Notes under the pieces: model-generated
The model's database searches: none
The model's input: only the letters and a program-made list of their open reading frames with translations
Told to the model about the DNA's origin: nothing
In this document: positions 36,187 through 44,925 of the stretch, one piece after another
Numbering within the stretch: position 1 is the stretch's first letter
Layout of the letters: each line of letters starts with the position of its first letter
Origin: Mesonia oceanica
GTDB taxonomy: Bacteria > Bacteroidota > Bacteroidia > Flavobacteriales > Flavobacteriaceae
Reading direction: 5' to 3'
DNA length: 64,000 nt
Assembly (NCBI RefSeq): GCF_902499555.1
Contig: NZ_CABVMM010000015.1
Span: 1 to 64,000 of the forward strand
Made by a program: the position numbers and the translations under genes

Positions 36187-36262
36187 CTATTGACTGTGGG
36201 GTACAAGATGTTACTAAAAATCCTAAAGCTGCGATTGCGAATATAGCGTTTTTTACTTTCAT
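36107..36262 (-). CDS. Small lipoprotein (51 residues)
   Basis: Translation from the ATG at 36262 gives a 51-residue protein with a classic lipoprotein signal: MKVKNAIFAIAALGF, then LVTSC with Cys20 as lipidation site, followed by a short polar tail (TPQSIDEHTTQDNIKAT). It ends at TAG 36107, inside the next gene. A TAGGTTTG on the minus strand (36320-36313) is a likely -7 promoter element about 50 bases upstream. Short lipoproteins of this shape are common in Flavobacteriaceae and have no known function. Confidence 0.75.
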   Translation of the reverse strand: MKVKNAIFAIAALGFLVTSCTPQSIDEHTTQDNIKATTNIEKKDIKIPTNG

Positions 36263-36415
36263 AATAATTATTTTTTAAAGTTTAAAAATCAGTTTTCTTG
36301 TTTTGTTTAGTACAAACCTATAAAGAAATTCGTTAAAATTTTTAATTTTCTTTACCGTACCTTTGCAAGCTTTTTATTTTTAATTTACTGATAATCAATA
36401 TTTTAAAAGTAACTA

Positions 36416-36859
36416 TTATGAATGTGTTTTTGTCTTAACATTTTGTTTTTGGGTAGAAATTGAAATTTTTCTTGTTTTGTCAGATTTTTTTATTATTGAA
36501 ATTGTTGTTTTGTTTTGGGGAAGTAAGTTTTTTATTTTTTCAGGCCATTCAATAAAAATCCAATTGTTGTTATCCAAGTATTCTTCAAAACCTATATCGT
36601 AAGCTTCTTCTTCGTGGTTAATCCTGTGAAAGTCAAAATGATAAATATAACTATTATTTATAAGATATTCATTAACCAAAGAAAAGGTGGGGCTAGAAAC
36701 TCTATCTGAAGAACCTAATTGCTTTACTAGTTCTTTTATTAAAGTAGTTTTGCCAGCTCCCATTTCACCATAAAATAAAAGTGTCTTACTAGAAGACACT
36801 TCTATTATTTTTTGTGCTATTTTGGGAAGTTCCTCTATGTTATAGGTGATTTCCATCAT
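36416..36859 (-). CDS. tsaE: tRNA threonylcarbamoyladenosine biosynthesis ATPase TsaE
   Basis: A 147-residue P-loop ATPase, the TsaE subunit that drives turnover of the TsaBDE complex making t6A37 in ANN-decoding tRNAs. The Walker A GEMGAGKT is at 31-38 and the family stretches SSPTFSLVNEY and WIFIEWPEKI follow. Start is at one of two adjacent Met codons (36859 or 36856). It lies six bases downstream of porX's opposite end on the same strand, so the two are probably co-transcribed (porX first). Confidence 0.93.
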   Translation of the reverse strand: MMEITYNIEELPKIAQKIIEVSSSKTLLFYGEMGAGKTTLIKELVKQLGSSDRVSSPTFSLVNEYLINNSYIYHFDFHRINHEEEAYDIGFEEYLDNNNWIFIEWPEKIKNLLPQNKTTISIIKKSDKTRKISISTQKQNVKTKTHS

Positions 36860-36865
36860 ACTAAA

Positions 36866-38416
36866 TTATCTAGGTGAATGTACCGAAAACGGTATAATCA
36901 TTTCTTCTAGCGATACCCCACCATGTTGATAGGTGTTTCTATAATAACTTACGTAATGATTGTAATTATTAGGGTATGCAAAAAACAGGTCACCTTTTGC
37001 AAAGATAAATGAACTGCTCATATTTATACTAGGTAAATAAAAATCTTTTGGGTTTTTGGCGGCCACTACATCTTTGTCTTCGTAGGTTAAACTCTTACCT
37101 GTTTTGTACCTTAAATTTAGACTGGTATTTTTATCACCTATTACTTTAGAAGGGTTTTTGGCATTGATGGTTCCGTGATCTGTAGTGATGATTAATTTAA
37201 AACCTAATTGTTGTGCTTGTTGAATCATTTCTAGCAGTGGTGAATTTTTAAACCAACTCTCTGTTAACGATCTGTAAGATTTATCATTAGAAGCTAATTC
37301 TTTAATAACTTCCATTTCTGTTTTAGAGTGGGAAAGCATATCTACAAAGTTGTAAACCACTACGGTAAGATCATTATCTTTGAGTTGTTTAAAATTTTGC
37401 ACTAATTGTTTTCCTGCTCTTAAATTGACAATCTTGTAGTATTCGGTTTTGTAATTTAATCCCAAACGTCTCATTTGTGCCATTAAAAACTCTTCTTCAT
37501 GCATGTTTTTTCCACCTTCATCTGTATCATTTAGCCATAAATCCGGATGTAAGCGTTCCATTTCAGAAGGCATTAGTCCAGAGAAAATTGCATTTCTCGC
37601 ATACTGTGTAGCCGTTGGTAAAATACTGGAAAAAGCAGATTCCTTTTCTTTTTTGTAATAATTGTTTACAATTGGCTCAAAAGCTTTCCATTGATCGAAA
37701 CGTAAATTATCGACAACTACCAGAAGTGTAGGTTTTTTATCGCTTAGTTCAGGAACTACTTTATCTCTAAATAGCGTATGGGAAAGTGTGGGCCTATCTG
37801 CATCTTTGTCAAACCAAGAAGTGTAGTTTTTCTCTATAAACTTACAGAATTGAGTATTGGCTTCCTGTTTTTGTGATTCAAGAATTTCAAACATTCCGCT
37901 GTCTTCAATATTTTCCAACTCCAATTCCCAATAAATCAATTTTTGGTAAAGTTCTGCCCAACCCTCCCAAGAATTAATCATCGTCATATCCATGGCGATT
38001 TTTCTAAATTCCTGTTGATAATTGGAAGTGGTTTTTTCTGAAATCAATCTGGAGTGATCTAAGTTCTTTTTTAAACTCAATAAAATCTGGTTAGGATTTA
38101 CCGGCTTAATTAAATAGTCGGCTATTTTAGAACCAATCGCTTCCTCCATAATATACTCTTCCTCACTTTTGGTAATCATTACTACAGGAAGGTTGCTCTT
38201 TTTAGCTTTAATTTCAGATAAAGTTTCCAAACCGGTTAATCCCGGCATATTTTCATCTAAAAAAACAATGTCAAAGCTATTTTTTTCAACTTCTTCAATC
38301 GCTTCTGTACCACTTTGGCACGTAGTTACTTCGTAGTTTTTTTTCTCTAAGAAAAGTATATGTGGTTTTAGTAAATCTATTTCATCATCTACCCAAAGTA
38401 CCTTAATATTATTCAT
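36866..38416 (-). CDS. porX: PorX-type response regulator with PglZ domain
   Basis: A 516-residue two-domain protein. The receiver domain (about 1-125) has the phospho-acceptor Asp54 (FLDENMPG) and Lys103 (LIKPVNP). A helical linker leads to a C-terminal PglZ domain of the alkaline-phosphatase fold (about 210-516) with LLVVVDNLRFDQW, the nucleophile-region TATQYARNAIFSG and ITTDHGTI. In Porphyromonas and Flavobacterium PorX acts with PorY and SigP to control type IX secretion genes and binds or cleaves cyclic oligonucleotides. Its kinase is not in the window. Confidence 0.94.
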   Translation of the reverse strand: MNNIKVLWVDDEIDLLKPHILFLEKKNYEVTTCQSGTEAIEEVEKNSFDIVFLDENMPGLTGLETLSEIKAKKSNLPVVMITKSEEEYIMEEAIGSKIADYLIKPVNPNQILLSLKKNLDHSRLISEKTTSNYQQEFRKIAMDMTMINSWEGWAELYQKLIYWELELENIEDSGMFEILESQKQEANTQFCKFIEKNYTSWFDKDADRPTLSHTLFRDKVVPELSDKKPTLLVVVDNLRFDQWKAFEPIVNNYYKKEKESAFSSILPTATQYARNAIFSGLMPSEMERLHPDLWLNDTDEGGKNMHEEEFLMAQMRRLGLNYKTEYYKIVNLRAGKQLVQNFKQLKDNDLTVVVYNFVDMLSHSKTEMEVIKELASNDKSYRSLTESWFKNSPLLEMIQQAQQLGFKLIITTDHGTINAKNPSKVIGDKNTSLNLRYKTGKSLTYEDKDVVAAKNPKDFYLPSINMSSSFIFAKGDLFFAYPNNYNHYVSYYRNTYQHGGVSLEEMIIPFSVHSPR

Positions 38417-38421
38417 ATATG

Positions 38422-38429
38422 TATATTTG
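38422..38429 (+). promoter_or_regulatory. Candidate -7 element upstream of the HD-domain gene
   Basis: TATATTTG on the plus strand, 23 bases before the TTG start codon of the HD-domain gene. No matching TTG was found at the -33 distance, so this is a weak assignment. Confidence 0.4.
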
Positions 38430-38451
38430 CTATAATTATTAAATTTTTAAT

Positions 38452-39678
38452 TTGAATCAACGTAACAAACTCAAAATATTAAACGATCCAATTTACGGAT
38501 TTATTACCATTCCCAACGAACGCATTTTTGATATTATTGAGCATAAATACTTTCAAAGATTACGCCGAATTTCTCAAATGGGAATGTCGTATTTGGTTTA
38601 TCCCGGTGCGCAACATACCCGTTTTCATCATGCTTTGGGATGTATGCACTTAATGCGGAAATCTTTGGATGTGCTTCGATTTAAGGGAGTTAAAATTTCA
38701 AAAGAAGAGGAAGAAGCTCTTCTAATCGCTATTTTACTTCATGATATAGGGCATGGACCTTTTTCTCACGCGATGGAACATAGCATTGTAAATGGGGTAA
38801 GTCACGAGTGGATTTCACTTCAATTTATGGAAAAAATGAATACCGATTTTAACCAAAGTTTAACGTTGGCTATTCAAATTTTCAAAGGGGAATATCACCG
38901 TCAGTTTTTCAAACAGTTAATCGCATCTCAATTGGATGTAGATCGTTTAGATTATTTAAAGCGTGATAGTTTTTATACAGGTGTTGCTGAAGGGAATATT
39001 AATAGTGAACGCTTAATTACGATGTTAAATGTAAGTAACGACAAACTCGTAGTTGAACAAAAAGGAATTTATTCAGTAGAAAAATTTCTGGTAGCCCGAC
39101 GTTTAATGTACTGGCAAGTTTATTTGCACAAAACCAGTTTAGGAGCTGAACAGCTTTTAATTAGGGTTCTTAAACGCGCAAAAGAATTAGTAAGTAACGG
39201 AGTGAAATTACCAGCAACTAAGGCACTTTCTTTCTTTTTGGAAAATGAAATTAATCCGTCTAATTTTGATGAAGCTACTTTGCATACATTTAGTAAGTTA
39301 GATGATTATGATATTGTCTCTGCTATGAAAGAATGGATTTCCTGTGAAGATTTTGTGCTGAAGAATTTATGTAAATCTATCATTAATCGGGATCTTTTAA
39401 AAGTAAAGCTGAAGAAAAGCCCAATTGATAAAAATAAAATAGAAAAACATTTAAAAGAACTTCAGCAACAATATAAAATAAGTAGGGAAGAAGCCAATTA
39501 TTTTGTATTTGAAGGAGAAGTTTCTAACCTTGCTTACGAAGAAACTAAAGAAGACAATATTAATATTCTCTATAAAAATGGAAAAACAAGCGATGTTATT
39601 AAAGCTTCAGACCAACTAAACCTTGGTGCGCTTACCAAACCAGTAGTTAAATATTATATCTGTTACCCTAAACCCTAG
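38452..39678 (+). CDS. HD-domain phosphohydrolase (dNTPase/SAMHD1-like)
   Basis: A 408-residue metal-dependent phosphohydrolase. Metal ligands are visible as His59 (RFHHALG), His97-Asp98 (LLHDIGHG) and an Asp around 164-167 (DVDRLDYL), the arrangement of dGTPase/SAMHD1-like HD proteins. The substrate (dNTP or other nucleotide) is not certain. It starts with TTG. It is the first gene of the lipid A cluster and is commonly found next to lpxD in Flavobacteriia, as I recall. Confidence 0.9.
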   Translation: MNQRNKLKILNDPIYGFITIPNERIFDIIEHKYFQRLRRISQMGMSYLVYPGAQHTRFHHALGCMHLMRKSLDVLRFKGVKISKEEEEALLIAILLHDIGHGPFSHAMEHSIVNGVSHEWISLQFMEKMNTDFNQSLTLAIQIFKGEYHRQFFKQLIASQLDVDRLDYLKRDSFYTGVAEGNINSERLITMLNVSNDKLVVEQKGIYSVEKFLVARRLMYWQVYLHKTSLGAEQLLIRVLKRAKELVSNGVKLPATKALSFFLENEINPSNFDEATLHTFSKLDDYDIVSAMKEWISCEDFVLKNLCKSIINRDLLKVKLKKSPIDKNKIEKHLKELQQQYKISREEANYFVFEGEVSNLAYEETKEDNINILYKNGKTSDVIKASDQLNLGALTKPVVKYYICYPKP

Positions 39679-39695
39679 AAATTAACAATTTTTTC

Positions 39696-39703
39696 TATTT
39701 TTG
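39696..39703 (+). promoter_or_regulatory. Candidate -7 element directly before lpxD
   Basis: TATTTTTG ends five bases before the lpxD ATG at 39709. If used, the transcript would be essentially leaderless. No TTG occurs at the -33 distance, so support is weak. Confidence 0.35.
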
Positions 39704-39708
39704 TCAGA

Positions 39709-40743
39709 ATGAAATTTACAGCCGAACAAATTGCAGAAGTATTAGAAGGTGAAATTATAGGAAATCCTGAAGCAGAAGTTTCAGAACTTTCTAAAATTGA
39801 AGAAGGTCATGCTTCCTCATTAACTTTTCTATCTAACCCAAAATATACCTCATATATTTATTCCACAAATGCAGCTATCTGCATTGTGAATGAAGATTTT
39901 GAACCAGAAAAAGAAGTAAGCGCTACTTTAATAAAAGTAAAAGATGCTTATAAAGCTTTTTCTAAATTATTGGAGTATTACAATCAGGTAAAACTCAGTA
40001 AAACCGGAATTGAAGAACCAAATTACATTGCAGAATCAGCTCAGTACGGAGAAGATATTTACATTGGTGCATTTGCTTATATTGGTAATAATGTAAAAAT
40101 AGGAAATAACGTTAAAATTTATCCACATACTTATATAGGGGATAATACTAAAATAGGAGACAATGTTATTGTATTTGCCGGAGCCAAAATTTATTCAGAA
40201 ACCATTATTGGGAATAACTGTGTGATTCACGGTGGAGTAACGGTAGGTGCTGATGGATTTGGATTTGCCCCTAACGATAAAGGAGAGTACGATAAAGTTC
40301 CACAAATAGGTAATGTGATTATAGAAGATAATGTTGATGTTGGAGCTGGAACTACGATAGATCGTGCTACATTAGGTTCAACAATCATTAGGAAAGGGGT
40401 GAAATTGGATAATCAAATACAAATTGCCCATAATGTTGAAATTGGAGAACATACCGCAATTGCTGCACAAACGGGAATTGCAGGTTCTACCAAGATTGGC
40501 AAAAATTGTTTAATTGGTGGGCAAGTAGGTATAGTAGGTCATATAACTATTGGAGACCGAGTAAGGATTCAGGCACAATCAGGTATAGGTAGAAATGTAA
40601 AAGATGACGAAACCTTACAGGGTTCACCGGCCTTGGGCTATAACGAATTTAATAAAGCCTACGTGCATTTTAAAAATTTACCAGAATCAATAAAAACGCT
40701 TCATAATATTGAAAAAAAGCTAAATAATAATGGCTCAAAATAA
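39709..40743 (+). CDS. lpxD: UDP-3-O-acylglucosamine N-acyltransferase
   Basis: A 344-residue LpxD, third step of lipid A synthesis: it transfers a hydroxyacyl chain from acyl-ACP to UDP-3-O-acyl-glucosamine. An N-terminal uridine-binding domain (about 1-95) is followed by a left-handed beta helix (about 100-320) of IGNNVKIG-type hexapeptides with the catalytic His in QIAHNVEIG. Length is normal. It overlaps lpxC-fabZ by 14 bases, showing translational coupling. Confidence 0.94.
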   Translation: MKFTAEQIAEVLEGEIIGNPEAEVSELSKIEEGHASSLTFLSNPKYTSYIYSTNAAICIVNEDFEPEKEVSATLIKVKDAYKAFSKLLEYYNQVKLSKTGIEEPNYIAESAQYGEDIYIGAFAYIGNNVKIGNNVKIYPHTYIGDNTKIGDNVIVFAGAKIYSETIIGNNCVIHGGVTVGADGFGFAPNDKGEYDKVPQIGNVIIEDNVDVGAGTTIDRATLGSTIIRKGVKLDNQIQIAHNVEIGEHTAIAAQTGIAGSTKIGKNCLIGGQVGIVGHITIGDRVRIQAQSGIGRNVKDDETLQGSPALGYNEFNKAYVHFKNLPESIKTLHNIEKKLNNNGSK

Positions 40744-42133
40744 AAAGCAAACAACTATTGAAAATGAAGTTTCCTTAGAAGGAGTAGGACTTCATACAGG
40801 AAAGCAAGTTACCCTTACATTTAAACCGGCAGCAGTAAATACTGGTTATGTATTTAAGAGGGTAGATTTAGAAGGAGCACCTGAAATACCTGCAGATGTA
40901 TCTTATGTTGCGAATACACAACGAGGAACTTCTTTAGAAAAAAATGGTGTTTCCATTCAAACTTCAGAGCACGTATTAGCGGCTTGTGTTGGTTTGGAAA
41001 TAGATAATGTTTTAATTGAAATGAATGAAAGTGAACCTCCTATTATGGATGGTTCTTCTAAATTTTTTGTCGAAGCATTAGAAAAAGCCGGAAAAAAAGA
41101 GCTAGAAGAAGAACGCGATGAATACGTAGTAAAAGAAGTTATTTCTTACGTAGATGAAGCAAGTGGAAGCGAAATTGTAGTTATGCCTTCCTGTGATTAT
41201 GAAATTACAACAATGGTAGACTTTGGTACTAAAATTTTAGGTACGCAAAATGCCTCCATTAAGAATCTTTCACAATTTAAAGATGAGATTTCAGACTCCA
41301 GAACTTTTAGTTTTCTTCATGAACTTGAAATGCTTCTAGAAAACGGATTAATTAGAGGTGGCGATTTAAACAATGCTATTGTCTATGTAGATAAAGAAAT
41401 ATCTCAAGACACTATGGAAAAGCTGAGAAAAGCTTTCAATAAAGATGAAATCTCTGTTAAGTCTAATGGAATTTTAGATAACTTAACCTTACATCATCCC
41501 AATGAAGCTGCTCGACATAAGTTGTTAGACGTTATAGGTGATTTAGCTTTAATAGGTACAAGAATTAAAGGAAAAGTAATTGCTACTAAACCTGGACACC
41601 ATGTAAATACTGAATTTGCCAAAAAACTAGCAAAGCATATTAAAGCAGAAAAACGAAATTTAGTGCCACAAGTAGATTTGAGTCAACCTCCGTTAATGGA
41701 CGTTAATCAAATTATGAAAATGCTTCCGCACCGACCTCCTTTTTTGTTAATCGATAAGATTTTTGAATTAACAGATGAATATGTGATAGGTACCAAAGGG
41801 GTTACCATGAACGAAGAGTTTTTTAAAGGTCACTTTCCTGGGGCACCGGTAATGCCGGGAGTTTTAATCGTGGAAGCTATGGCACAAACGGGAGGGATTT
41901 TTATTTTAAGCACCGTTCCAGATCCTGAGAATTACCTTACTTACTTTATGAAAATAGATAAGGTCAAGTTTAAACAAAAAGTAGTACCTGGAGATCAGTT
42001 AGTATTTAAATGTCATTTAATAAGTCCAATACGTAGAGGTATTTGCCATATGCAAGGTTATGCTTTTGCAAATGGAAAATTATGTGCCGAAGCAGAACTT
42101 ATGGCACAAATTGTAAAATCAAAAGACGCGTAA
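40730..42133 (+). CDS. lpxC: Bifunctional LpxC-FabZ
   Basis: A 467-residue fusion typical of Bacteroidota. Residues 1-300 are the zinc deacetylase LpxC (TSEHVLAAC and the later HPNEAARHKLLDVIGD with zinc ligands), the committed step of lipid A synthesis. From about 325 onward is FabZ, the 3-hydroxyacyl-ACP dehydratase, with HRPPFLLIDK, catalytic His368 (HFPGAPVMPG) and Glu382 (VEAMAQTGG). The fusion ties lipid A and fatty acid synthesis, which compete for hydroxyacyl-ACP. It sits between lpxD and lpxA, three bases before the latter. Confidence 0.96.
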   Translation: MAQNKKQTTIENEVSLEGVGLHTGKQVTLTFKPAAVNTGYVFKRVDLEGAPEIPADVSYVANTQRGTSLEKNGVSIQTSEHVLAACVGLEIDNVLIEMNESEPPIMDGSSKFFVEALEKAGKKELEEERDEYVVKEVISYVDEASGSEIVVMPSCDYEITTMVDFGTKILGTQNASIKNLSQFKDEISDSRTFSFLHELEMLLENGLIRGGDLNNAIVYVDKEISQDTMEKLRKAFNKDEISVKSNGILDNLTLHHPNEAARHKLLDVIGDLALIGTRIKGKVIATKPGHHVNTEFAKKLAKHIKAEKRNLVPQVDLSQPPLMDVNQIMKMLPHRPPFLLIDKIFELTDEYVIGTKGVTMNEEFFKGHFPGAPVMPGVLIVEAMAQTGGIFILSTVPDPENYLTYFMKIDKVKFKQKVVPGDQLVFKCHLISPIRRGICHMQGYAFANGKLCAEAELMAQIVKSKDA

Positions 42134-42136
42134 TTC

Positions 42137-42919
42137 ATGAATCAGCCATTGGCATATGTACATCCGGGAGCTAAAATAGCTAAAAATGTAGTGATAGAGC
42201 CTTTTACCACTATTCATAATAATGTTGAAATAGGAGAAGGAAGCTGGATTGGTTCTAACGTCACCATTATGGAAGGAGCCCGTATCGGTAAAAATGTTAG
42301 TATTTTTCCAGGAGCAGTAATTTCAGCAGTACCACAAGATAAAAAATTTAACGAGGAAGAAACCGTAACCATTATTGGTGACAACACCACTATTAGGGAA
42401 TGTGTAACCATTAATAGGGGAACTTCCGACAGAATGAAAACCGTTATCGGTAAAAACTGTTGGATTATGGCGTATTGTCATATTGCTCACGATTGTATTG
42501 TGGGTGACAACTGTATTTTTTCTAATAACAGTACGTTGGCAGGACACATTACCGTTGGAGATCACGTAGTTTTAGCAGGAATGACGGCCATTCAGCAATT
42601 TTGTATGGTAGGTAGTCATGCTTTTATTACCGGAGGATCTTTGGTAAGAAAAGATGTTCCGCCCTTTGTAAAAGCCGCACGTGAACCTTTATCTTATGTA
42701 GGGATTAATTCCATAGGTTTAAGAAGAAGGGGTTTTTCAACAGAAAAAATTAGAGAAGTTCAAGACATCTATAGAATTTTATATCAAAAAAATTATAATA
42801 ACTCACAAGCCGTAACCATCATCGAAGCAGAAATGGAAGCAACACCTGAGCGGGATGATATTTTAGAGTTTATAAAAAACTCACAGCGCGGTATTATGAA
42901 AGGTTATTTTTCAAATTAA
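42137..42919 (+). CDS. lpxA: UDP-N-acetylglucosamine acyltransferase
   Basis: A 260-residue LpxA, the first enzyme of lipid A synthesis. It is a left-handed beta helix (hexapeptide repeats from about 10 to 185) with the catalytic His118 in HIAHDC (second His) and the family GGMTA-like loop seen as AGMTAIQQF. A helical C-terminus completes the trimer contact. Three bases after lpxC-fabZ. Confidence 0.95.
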   Translation: MNQPLAYVHPGAKIAKNVVIEPFTTIHNNVEIGEGSWIGSNVTIMEGARIGKNVSIFPGAVISAVPQDKKFNEEETVTIIGDNTTIRECVTINRGTSDRMKTVIGKNCWIMAYCHIAHDCIVGDNCIFSNNSTLAGHITVGDHVVLAGMTAIQQFCMVGSHAFITGGSLVRKDVPPFVKAAREPLSYVGINSIGLRRRGFSTEKIREVQDIYRILYQKNYNNSQAVTIIEAEMEATPERDDILEFIKNSQRGIMKGYFSN

Positions 42920-42931
42920 TTCATCAAAATT

Positions 42932-43498
42932 ATGGCAAGTACAAGTGATATTAGAAATGGTTTATGTATTCGTTACAACCATGACATTTATAAAATCATC
43001 GAATTTTTACACGTGAAACCAGGTAAAGGTCCTGCTTTTGTAAGAACAAAATTAAAAAGTGTAACTACCGGAAAAGTAATAGAAAATACCTTTTCTGCAG
43101 GTCACAAAATTGAAGATGTAAGAGTTGAAACCCATAAATTTCAGTTTTTATACAATGATGGAGAATTCTATCATTTTATGAATACAGAAGACTATACCCA
43201 AATTCGGTTAATGGAATCTGCATTAGATTCGCCTGGGTTAATGAAAGAAGGAGAAGTAGTGACCGTGATCATTAATTCGGAAGATAACTCACCACTTTCT
43301 GTAGAAATGCCTCCTAGCGTAATTTTAGAAGTTACCCATACCGAACCAGGAGTAAAAGGAAATACCGCAACCAATGCCACGAAACCTGCAACTGTAGAAA
43401 CCGGAGCAGAAGTAAACGTGCCTTTATTTATTAATGAAGGAGATAAAATTAAAATTGAAACCGAAAAAGGTACTTACAAAGAACGTATTAAAGAATAA
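42932..43498 (+). CDS. efp: Elongation factor P
   Basis: A 188-residue EF-P with the three-domain layout KOW-like N-terminus, central OB domain and C-terminal OB domain. The loop HVKPGKGPAF contains Lys32, the position that is post-translationally modified in many bacteria. EF-P rescues ribosomes at polyproline stretches. It lies 12 bases after lpxA and 18 before the second lpxD-like gene, so the lipid A operon and efp are co-transcribed. Confidence 0.96.
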   Translation: MASTSDIRNGLCIRYNHDIYKIIEFLHVKPGKGPAFVRTKLKSVTTGKVIENTFSAGHKIEDVRVETHKFQFLYNDGEFYHFMNTEDYTQIRLMESALDSPGLMKEGEVVTVIINSEDNSPLSVEMPPSVILEVTHTEPGVKGNTATNATKPATVETGAEVNVPLFINEGDKIKIETEKGTYKERIKE

Positions 43499-43516
43499 CA
43501 CCTTTTAGAAGACTAT

Positions 43517-44449
43517 ATGAAATTCCCGCAAACGCATACCCTCCAACAAATCGCTACTATTATTAATGCTGAATTTGTAGGAGACTCAGATTTTCCTGTT
43601 GAAGGAATGAATGAAATTCATGTAGTCACACCGGGTGATATTGTTTTTGTAGATCATCCAAAATATTACGATAAAGCTTTACAATCAGCCGCTACAATTA
43701 TTCTTATCAATAAAGAAGTAGCTTGCCCTGAGGGTAAAGCTTTATTGATTTCAGACGATCCGTTTCGGGATTTTAATAAGCTTACCGATTATTTTAAGCC
43801 TTTTCAGAAATCTTTGGAAAATATTTCTTCTTCTGCCGAAATAGGAGAAAATACCGTGATTCAGCCTAATTCATTTATAGGGAATCATGTAAAAATCGGA
43901 AAGAACTGTTTAATCCATTCCAATGTAAGTATTTATGACCATACGCTAATTGGAGATAATGTAACTATACATGCAGGAACGGTTTTAGGAGCTTCCGCTT
44001 TTTACTATAAAAATAGACCAGAAGGCTTCGACCAATTAAAATCTGGTGGTCGTGTTATCATCGAGAATAACGTAGATATTGGAGCCGCTTGCACGATAGA
44101 TCGTGGAGTAAGTGGTGATACAACCATTAAAGAAGGAACAAAGATAGATAATCAAGTACATATTGGTCACGATACCGTGATCGGTAAAAAATGTTTGATT
44201 GCTTCCCAAGTAGGTATTGCCGGTTGTGTAATTTTAGAAGACGAAGTTACACTTTGGGGACAAGTAGGAGTGAGAAGTGATGTAAGACTTGCAAAAGGAT
44301 CTGAAGTATTTGCACAATCTGGTGTAGGTAAAAATTTAAAACCTAATACCCAATATTTTGGTTCTCCCGCTACGGAAGCTAAAAAGTGGTTTAAAGAAGC
44401 TGCTGCGATCAGACAATTACCTTCTATGTTAAATAAAAAATCAAAGTAA
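43517..44449 (+). CDS. Second LpxD-like N-acyltransferase
   Basis: A 310-residue LpxD-family protein, slightly shorter than the LpxD at 39709. The uridine-binding N-terminus (about 1-95) and hexapeptide helix (about 100-290) are present, with the His of NQVHIGHDTVIG at the catalytic site. Bacteroidota commonly carry two LpxD homologues. This one may use a different acyl chain or serve another sugar nucleotide. It follows efp by 18 bases. Confidence 0.9.
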   Translation: MKFPQTHTLQQIATIINAEFVGDSDFPVEGMNEIHVVTPGDIVFVDHPKYYDKALQSAATIILINKEVACPEGKALLISDDPFRDFNKLTDYFKPFQKSLENISSSAEIGENTVIQPNSFIGNHVKIGKNCLIHSNVSIYDHTLIGDNVTIHAGTVLGASAFYYKNRPEGFDQLKSGGRVIIENNVDIGAACTIDRGVSGDTTIKEGTKIDNQVHIGHDTVIGKKCLIASQVGIAGCVILEDEVTLWGQVGVRSDVRLAKGSEVFAQSGVGKNLKPNTQYFGSPATEAKKWFKEAAAIRQLPSMLNKKSK

Positions 44450-44450
44450 T

Positions 44451-44861
44451 ATGCCATCTAAAGAAAAGCAATTAGTACACGATTTTTATACTTCCGGTTT
44501 TCATAAAGACACTTCAATATTAAAAGAGTACCTTCATAAAGACGTAACGATTTATTGGAATTCGAGTTCCGGGTTTTCTAAACTTGATTATGAAGACTTT
44601 GCTAGAATGTCTTCCGATATAGGAAAATCTTACGAAGGGCTCTCTTGTGAAATTACGCATTTGCTACAAGAGGATAACAAAGTAACCATTAGGTTTACTT
44701 ACAATGCCAATACAATCGAAAATCCTGAAGAAGATATAGCCTTAGCTCATTTTATGTGTATTTGGGAGGTGAAAGATGGTAAATTATACGAAGGTTATTT
44801 AATTAGTCAACCGGGAGACGACTCAGAAGAAAATATCTCATCTTTTATTCCAAAAAAATAG
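44451..44861 (+). CDS. NTF2-like (SnoaL-type) protein
   Basis: A 136-residue NTF2-fold protein without a signal peptide. The conical-barrel pattern is suggested by VHDFYTSGFHKD, TIYWNSSSGF and the acidic segment NPEEDIALAHFMCIWEVKDGK. No catalytic residues can be assigned. It starts one base after the second lpxD-like gene and is probably the last gene of the lipid A operon. Confidence 0.82.
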   Translation: MPSKEKQLVHDFYTSGFHKDTSILKEYLHKDVTIYWNSSSGFSKLDYEDFARMSSDIGKSYEGLSCEITHLLQEDNKVTIRFTYNANTIENPEEDIALAHFMCIWEVKDGKLYEGYLISQPGDDSEENISSFIPKK

Positions 44862-44891
44862 TAAAAACTTTTAGAGTTACTTTTAAAAAAG

Positions 44892-44899
44892 TAAATTTG
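44892..44899 (+). promoter_or_regulatory. Candidate -7 element of sucD
   Basis: TAAATTTG, 26 bases before the sucD ATG, in a short AT-rich gap after the NTF2-like gene. No good -33 TTG was found, so I treat it as tentative. Confidence 0.45.
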
Positions 44900-44925
44900 C
44901 AAGGCAACAAATCAAGAAAAAAATT

